This document shows positions 60,089 to 64,000 of a stretch of DNA of 64,000 nucleotides, piece after piece (position 1 is the first letter of the stretch; every line of letters starts with the position of its first letter). The notes under the pieces are model-generated. The model did no database searches and had not been told where the DNA came from. It was given only the letters and a program-made list of their open reading frames with translations. The stretch comes from 20CM-2-55-15 sp964633285. Its GTDB lineage: Bacteria > Acidobacteriota > Terriglobia > 20CM-2-55-15. A program made the translations under genes and the position numbers. The stretch covers positions 4,387-68,386 of the forward strand of contig CAZWGA010000028.1 of assembly GCA_964633285.1 (NCBI GenBank). Reading direction: 5' to 3'.

Positions 60089-63000
60089 ATGAACTCCGTG
60101 CTGAAACCGTTAGCCAAAGTCATTATGGTTGTTCTGCTCGGCGCGCCGTTTGCTGTTGCGGCGCAGCGGACAGCGGGCGAGATCCGCGGGAAAGTTCTCG
60201 ACCCGTCGTCCGCGTTGATTCCGGGTGTCAACATTCAGATTAAGGATCGAGCGACAAGCGAAACGCGGGAAGCCATTTCCGACGAGGTGGGAGTATTCGT
60301 TTTATTGAATGTCCTTCCCGGCGTGTATGAATTGACCGCAACGCTCACTGGATTTCAGACATCGGTCTATCCGCAGGTCGTGGTCGAGGCGGCGCGCGCA
60401 ACCGACATTGAAGTCCGCCTCGTTGTAGGCGGACGGTCGGAAACAGTCGAGGTGTCGACGTCGAACGTTCCTGTTCTTGAAACGACGGCGAACATGATCA
60501 GCACCACCGTTTCCAACAATTACATCCAGGACCTTCCACTCAGTGGCCGCAATACGCTTCCATTTGCAACGTTGATGGCAGGCGCGCAAACGCCGAGCAC
60601 AAACACGCGTGACAGCACATTTAACGGACTGCCCAACGCATCGATGAACATTTCCGTTGACGGCATGAACAACAACTCGCAGCGTTGGAAATCGGGAGGA
60701 ACCAGCTTCTTTGGTTTTGCGCCATCGCGTCTGGACGCCATCGAAGAAGTGACCGTCGCTACCGCGGGCAGCGGCGCCGATGCCGCGGCCGGCGGCGCGA
60801 TGACAATTCGAATGGTCACACGGCGCGGAACAAATCAGTTTCACGGAAAAGTCTTTCATCAGATTTCCAACGACGCTTTCAATGCGAATTCCTGGCTAAA
60901 CAATGCGCGAGACCTGCCGCGCAGCCGTGTCCGCCAGCATGATTTCGGAGGCAACATCGGCGGTTGGATTCCGATTCCGAAAACGAAAAAGCGCGTCTAC
61001 TTCTTCGTTAACTTCGAAGCGAATCCTCAACCGAGCAAACAGATTTCGACCGCAACCATCCTCACGCAAGACGCGGCTCGCGGAATCTTCAAATATATCG
61101 GCAGCGACAACCTGACGCACTCGGTAAACCTGCTGCAGTTGGCGGGCACGAACGGCTATTCGAGTCAGGTCGATCCGTCAGTCCAGAAAATGTTGAGCCT
61201 GATCGATGGCAGCCGGTCCAAGGGAATCCTTCTTCCAAGCACGACCGAACTCAATCGCGAAACGTTGCAATGGAATCAGGAACGCTACACCGGCAACGTC
61301 TATCCGACGGCTCGCGTGGATTACGCCATCACGAGCAAACTCGCGTGGCATGGAAGCTGGAATCTTCGTTACAACCAATTTGACGGCGCGCCGCTGTATC
61401 CGGGGCTTGCCGATAAAAACAACCGGTTGCTGTGGTCCGGCGAATCGAAGGTGACCACGTACGTGGCTTCGAGTGTCCTGGATTGGACGATCAACAAATC
61501 CATGCTGAATAGCTTCACCTGGGGCGTGCAATCGAATTTGGAAAACTTCAATCAACACGCCAATGTGTTCATGTGGAGAGATACGGGTTTTCCAAGAGTG
61601 ACATTTCCAACGAATACCATCACGTCGCCCGTGCCGACCGGATTGCCGTTCCCGCGCAACAATCCGGTTTGGAGCCTGTCCGATAATTGGAGTTGGGTGC
61701 GGGGAAAGCACACGTTCAGCGCCGGCGGTTCGTTTCTTTACACGAGCATGTATGAGACGGTCTATGGATCGGCGGGAATTCCAACTTTTACGCTCGGCAT
61801 CGTCGCGGCGGACCCCATCAATTCGATCTTCAGCACGGCGAATCTTCCATCTCTACGAAACTCCGATCTTACAGGCGCGCTGAATCTATACGCCGCGCTG
61901 ACCGGACGATTGAGTCAGGTCACCGGCAGCCGTAACGTTGAGGAGAAAACGAAAACCTATCAGGACTACATCCCGCGCCTGCCGCGCCAGGCATTTTCGA
62001 CCGGCGGCATTTATTTTCAAGATTCATTCCGCGCGGCTCCGAATCTGACGCTGAACTATGGATTCCGTTGGGAGATCTCGGGAACGCATCACAATACGAA
62101 CGGCATTTATGTGGATCCTGGAATAGAGAATCTGATGGGTCCGTCGAAGAAGCTATTCGCTCCGGGCGTGCTGGACGGCGTCTTGAATCCGCAGCTCTTC
62201 CAGAAGTCCTACTCCTATAAATCGGACAAGGTCAATCCCGCGCCGAATGTGGGATTCGCCTGGAATCCGGGTTCGAAGAAGAATGTGATTCGCGGAGCAT
62301 ATGGAATCAACTATTACGACGAGGGCTTGAATACGCTACAGTTCGGCATCGGCAGCAATCCAGGCGGCACGCAGTCGATCAGCTTGCTGCCTGGAACTCC
62401 CGGTTTTGCGCCGGGACAATTGACGCTGCAGTCCACGCTGCCGCCGTATGCCGTGAATCCCGCTTCGTTCACGTTCCCGATGGCGCAATCCAATTTCACA
62501 TTCATCAGCAGCATCGCATCCGTAAAACCGGAAATGCACACGCCGTACGTTCAGAATTGGACGCTGGGCGTGCAGCGTGAAGTCGCGCCCAATACAGTTG
62601 TGGAAGTGCGCTATGTCGGGAACAAATCGACGCATGTTTGGCGGACGTATAGCCTGAGCGAGACCAACATTTTCGAGAATGGGTTTTTGCAGGAGTTCAT
62701 CAATGCGCAAAAGAATCTTGCGATCAACGTCAACGCTGGCGTGAATAGTTTTCAGAACCGCGGGTTGGCCGGCCAATTGCCGTTGCCGATTCTCGAAGCG
62801 GCGTTCGGCGCCCGTGGCTCGCAGCCCGCATTGGCGGCTGGCTCGAGTTGGACGAGTTCAACATTCATCAATCAGTTGAAGCTTGGGACGGCGGGCTCCA
62901 TGGCCGACTCCCTTATTTCCACCAGCAACGCGCCGACATATCTGTGCCGCATGACAGGCAGCACGTTTGCGCCGTGCGCCGCATTAGGCTTCGATGCGGC

Positions 63001-63874
63001 GGGACCGTATCCCATGAATTTTTTCAGGCCGAACCCGTTCGTCACCGGAACATCCCTGCTGGATGACGAACAGTGGGGCAATTATCACGGCCTTCAACTC
63101 GAAGCGCGGCGCAGCTTCAGGAACGGCTTGACGGTCAACGCGAATTACGTCTGGAGCAAAACACTGGGTGACTATTTCTCTGCTCCCAATTCCGACAATT
63201 CGGCGAATTATGTGACGCTCCGCAATCGAGGGCTCGATAAGCATCCATCGCCCTTCGACCTGCGGCACGCTGCGACGGTGTATTGGAGCTACGACCTTCC
63301 TTTTGGCCGCGGGCATCGTTGGGGCGCCGGCGCGAACGGCGTTGTGAATCGAGTGATCAGCGGCTGGACCCTGGGCGCCATTCATCGATGGAACTCGGGC
63401 CGCGCCTACATGCTGACCAGCGGCCGCGGCACCTTCAATCAGCGCGACGGTGGCGTGATCTTGAACGGAATCACAGTCGAGCAACTGCAAGACAAAATGC
63501 GGCAGTTTAGTCCGGGACCCAACCGGAATGCGTATCACGTAGACCCCGCCCTGGTCGGTCCCGACGGCAGGGCGAATCCGCAGTATTTGCAGACGCCGTC
63601 AACGCCCGGTCAGGTCGCGCAATATGTCGTGCTGTACGGAAATCCTCTCGTGAGCAACGATGCGTCCGTGACGAAACTGATTCCGATCACCGAACGGTTG
63701 AAGTTCACGTTGCAGGCCGAAGCATCGAATATCTTCAACCATCCCGTATTGAACATTGGCGCCACCGGCGGCACAATCAGCATCGATTCAGCGTCCTTCG
63801 GCCAAATCAGCTCCACGAATCCAGCGCTCGTCGCCGCGCGTCAAATTCAATTGCGCGGGCATTTGACGTGGTGA
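60089..63874 (+). CDS. TonB-dependent receptor, Oar-like, with carboxypeptidase-regulatory domain
   Basis: 1,261 residues; the ATG at 60089 (MNSVLKPLAK) has GGAGG 8 bases upstream and starts the signal peptide (cleavage near VAAQ). CarboxypepD_reg domain about 27-105 (RGKVLDPSSALIPGVNIQI). Plug about 115-245 with FNGLPNASMNISVDGMNNNS and GTNQFHGKVF. The barrel ends in QIQLRGHLTW, a terminal Trp rather than the usual Phe. Its plug wording resembles the receptor at 9-13 kb. Monocistronic, after the Phd/ParE module. Substrate unknown. Confidence 0.93.
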   Translation: MNSVLKPLAKVIMVVLLGAPFAVAAQRTAGEIRGKVLDPSSALIPGVNIQIKDRATSETREAISDEVGVFVLLNVLPGVYELTATLTGFQTSVYPQVVVEAARATDIEVRLVVGGRSETVEVSTSNVPVLETTANMISTTVSNNYIQDLPLSGRNTLPFATLMAGAQTPSTNTRDSTFNGLPNASMNISVDGMNNNSQRWKSGGTSFFGFAPSRLDAIEEVTVATAGSGADAAAGGAMTIRMVTRRGTNQFHGKVFHQISNDAFNANSWLNNARDLPRSRVRQHDFGGNIGGWIPIPKTKKRVYFFVNFEANPQPSKQISTATILTQDAARGIFKYIGSDNLTHSVNLLQLAGTNGYSSQVDPSVQKMLSLIDGSRSKGILLPSTTELNRETLQWNQERYTGNVYPTARVDYAITSKLAWHGSWNLRYNQFDGAPLYPGLADKNNRLLWSGESKVTTYVASSVLDWTINKSMLNSFTWGVQSNLENFNQHANVFMWRDTGFPRVTFPTNTITSPVPTGLPFPRNNPVWSLSDNWSWVRGKHTFSAGGSFLYTSMYETVYGSAGIPTFTLGIVAADPINSIFSTANLPSLRNSDLTGALNLYAALTGRLSQVTGSRNVEEKTKTYQDYIPRLPRQAFSTGGIYFQDSFRAAPNLTLNYGFRWEISGTHHNTNGIYVDPGIENLMGPSKKLFAPGVLDGVLNPQLFQKSYSYKSDKVNPAPNVGFAWNPGSKKNVIRGAYGINYYDEGLNTLQFGIGSNPGGTQSISLLPGTPGFAPGQLTLQSTLPPYAVNPASFTFPMAQSNFTFISSIASVKPEMHTPYVQNWTLGVQREVAPNTVVEVRYVGNKSTHVWRTYSLSETNIFENGFLQEFINAQKNLAINVNAGVNSFQNRGLAGQLPLPILEAAFGARGSQPALAAGSSWTSSTFINQLKLGTAGSMADSLISTSNAPTYLCRMTGSTFAPCAALGFDAAGPYPMNFFRPNPFVTGTSLLDDEQWGNYHGLQLEARRSFRNGLTVNANYVWSKTLGDYFSAPNSDNSANYVTLRNRGLDKHPSPFDLRHAATVYWSYDLPFGRGHRWGAGANGVVNRVISGWTLGAIHRWNSGRAYMLTSGRGTFNQRDGGVILNGITVEQLQDKMRQFSPGPNRNAYHVDPALVGPDGRANPQYLQTPSTPGQVAQYVVLYGNPLVSNDASVTKLIPITERLKFTLQAEASNIFNHPVLNIGATGGTISIDSASFGQISSTNPALVAARQIQLRGHLTW

Positions 63875-64000
63875 GGACAATCCTCGCCGGCGAAACGCAG
63901 ACGCTTGATGTCGGCGAACATGACTTCAGTCACGGTGTTACCTAGCCCAAGTTCGTCACCGGCCGGGTCGTTTTAGATTGTTTTCGGCAGAAGATCACTC
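63875..64000. other. Right edge of the window, no gene called
   Basis: 126 bases without a supported feature. A short minus-strand frame of about 40 codons runs here without a start; it could be the end of a gene remnant, but nothing in it is recognisable. Confidence 0.4.

Noticed and set aside
63875..64000. Minus-strand frame ending near the window edge with VMFADIKRLRFAGED
   Set aside because: About 40 codons between stops, no start, no family recognised; treated as noise or a remnant.

Overview
The window looks like a chromosomal segment of an acidobacterium, at moderate GC judged by eye. The evidence is a set of gene families that expand together in that phylum. There are four very large Oar-like TonB-dependent receptors, each with an N-terminal carboxypeptidase-regulatory (CarboxypepD_reg) domain. 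There are four VWFA-related secreted proteins of the acidobacterial type and an 'acidobacterial duplicated orphan permease' (ADOP) at the left edge. There is also a 2,668-residue NHL/IPT surface protein and a Uma2 endonuclease. This assignment is inference from protein families; no rRNA is present.

Layout. 1-9 kb: end of an ADOP permease, a secreted protein with a pilin-like C-terminus, a TonB receptor on the minus strand with a strong terminator, a secreted hypothetical protein, and a MazF/ribbon-helix-helix toxin-antitoxin pair. 9-20 kb: a second TonB receptor, a DUF4440 protein, an M28 lipoprotein peptidase, ligA, a VWA protein and a phosphotriesterase-like amidohydrolase. 19.7-27.7 kb: one giant beta-propeller/IPT gene. 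27.8-32.2 kb: a divergent MFS transporter and acetamidase/formamidase, then a VWA protein followed by Uma2. 32.5-39 kb: a third TonB receptor, an AAA/DUF4143 ATPase and a TPR protein. 39-44.8 kb: a DCD1-like dCMP deaminase, proC, glgA, a candidate sigma-54 small RNA, a small conserved protein and an FHA-GAF-PP2C phosphatase. 44.9-51.9 kb: a PIG-L deacetylase, then a tightly packed run of BamE-like protein, vanZ-like, hemW, threonine aldolase and ddl. 51.9-55.5 kb: a JAMM protease overlapping an orphan ABC ATPase, a tiny lysine-rich peptide gene, and two overlapping VWA genes. 55.5-60 kb: cysS, a class III aminotransferase, a YraN-like protein, an orphan Phd antitoxin, tRNA-Gly and a Phd/ParE module. 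60-63.9 kb: a fourth TonB receptor.

The housekeeping genes (ligA, proC, glgA, hemW, ddl, cysS, tRNA-Gly) show a core-chromosome region. The TonB receptors, VWA proteins, giant NHL protein, secreted peptidase and PIG-L protein form an envelope and extracellular layer around it. The most interesting signals lie outside the large genes. First, several genes have a -10 hexamer (often extended TGn) 6-7 bases before the start codon and no Shine-Dalgarno, which predicts leaderless mRNAs. Second, a self-contained transcription unit encodes a 15-residue lysine-rich peptide (promoter, 5' hairpin, ribosome site, terminator). Third, a rod-like intergenic RNA sits behind a sigma-54-type promoter and ends in an intrinsic terminator.
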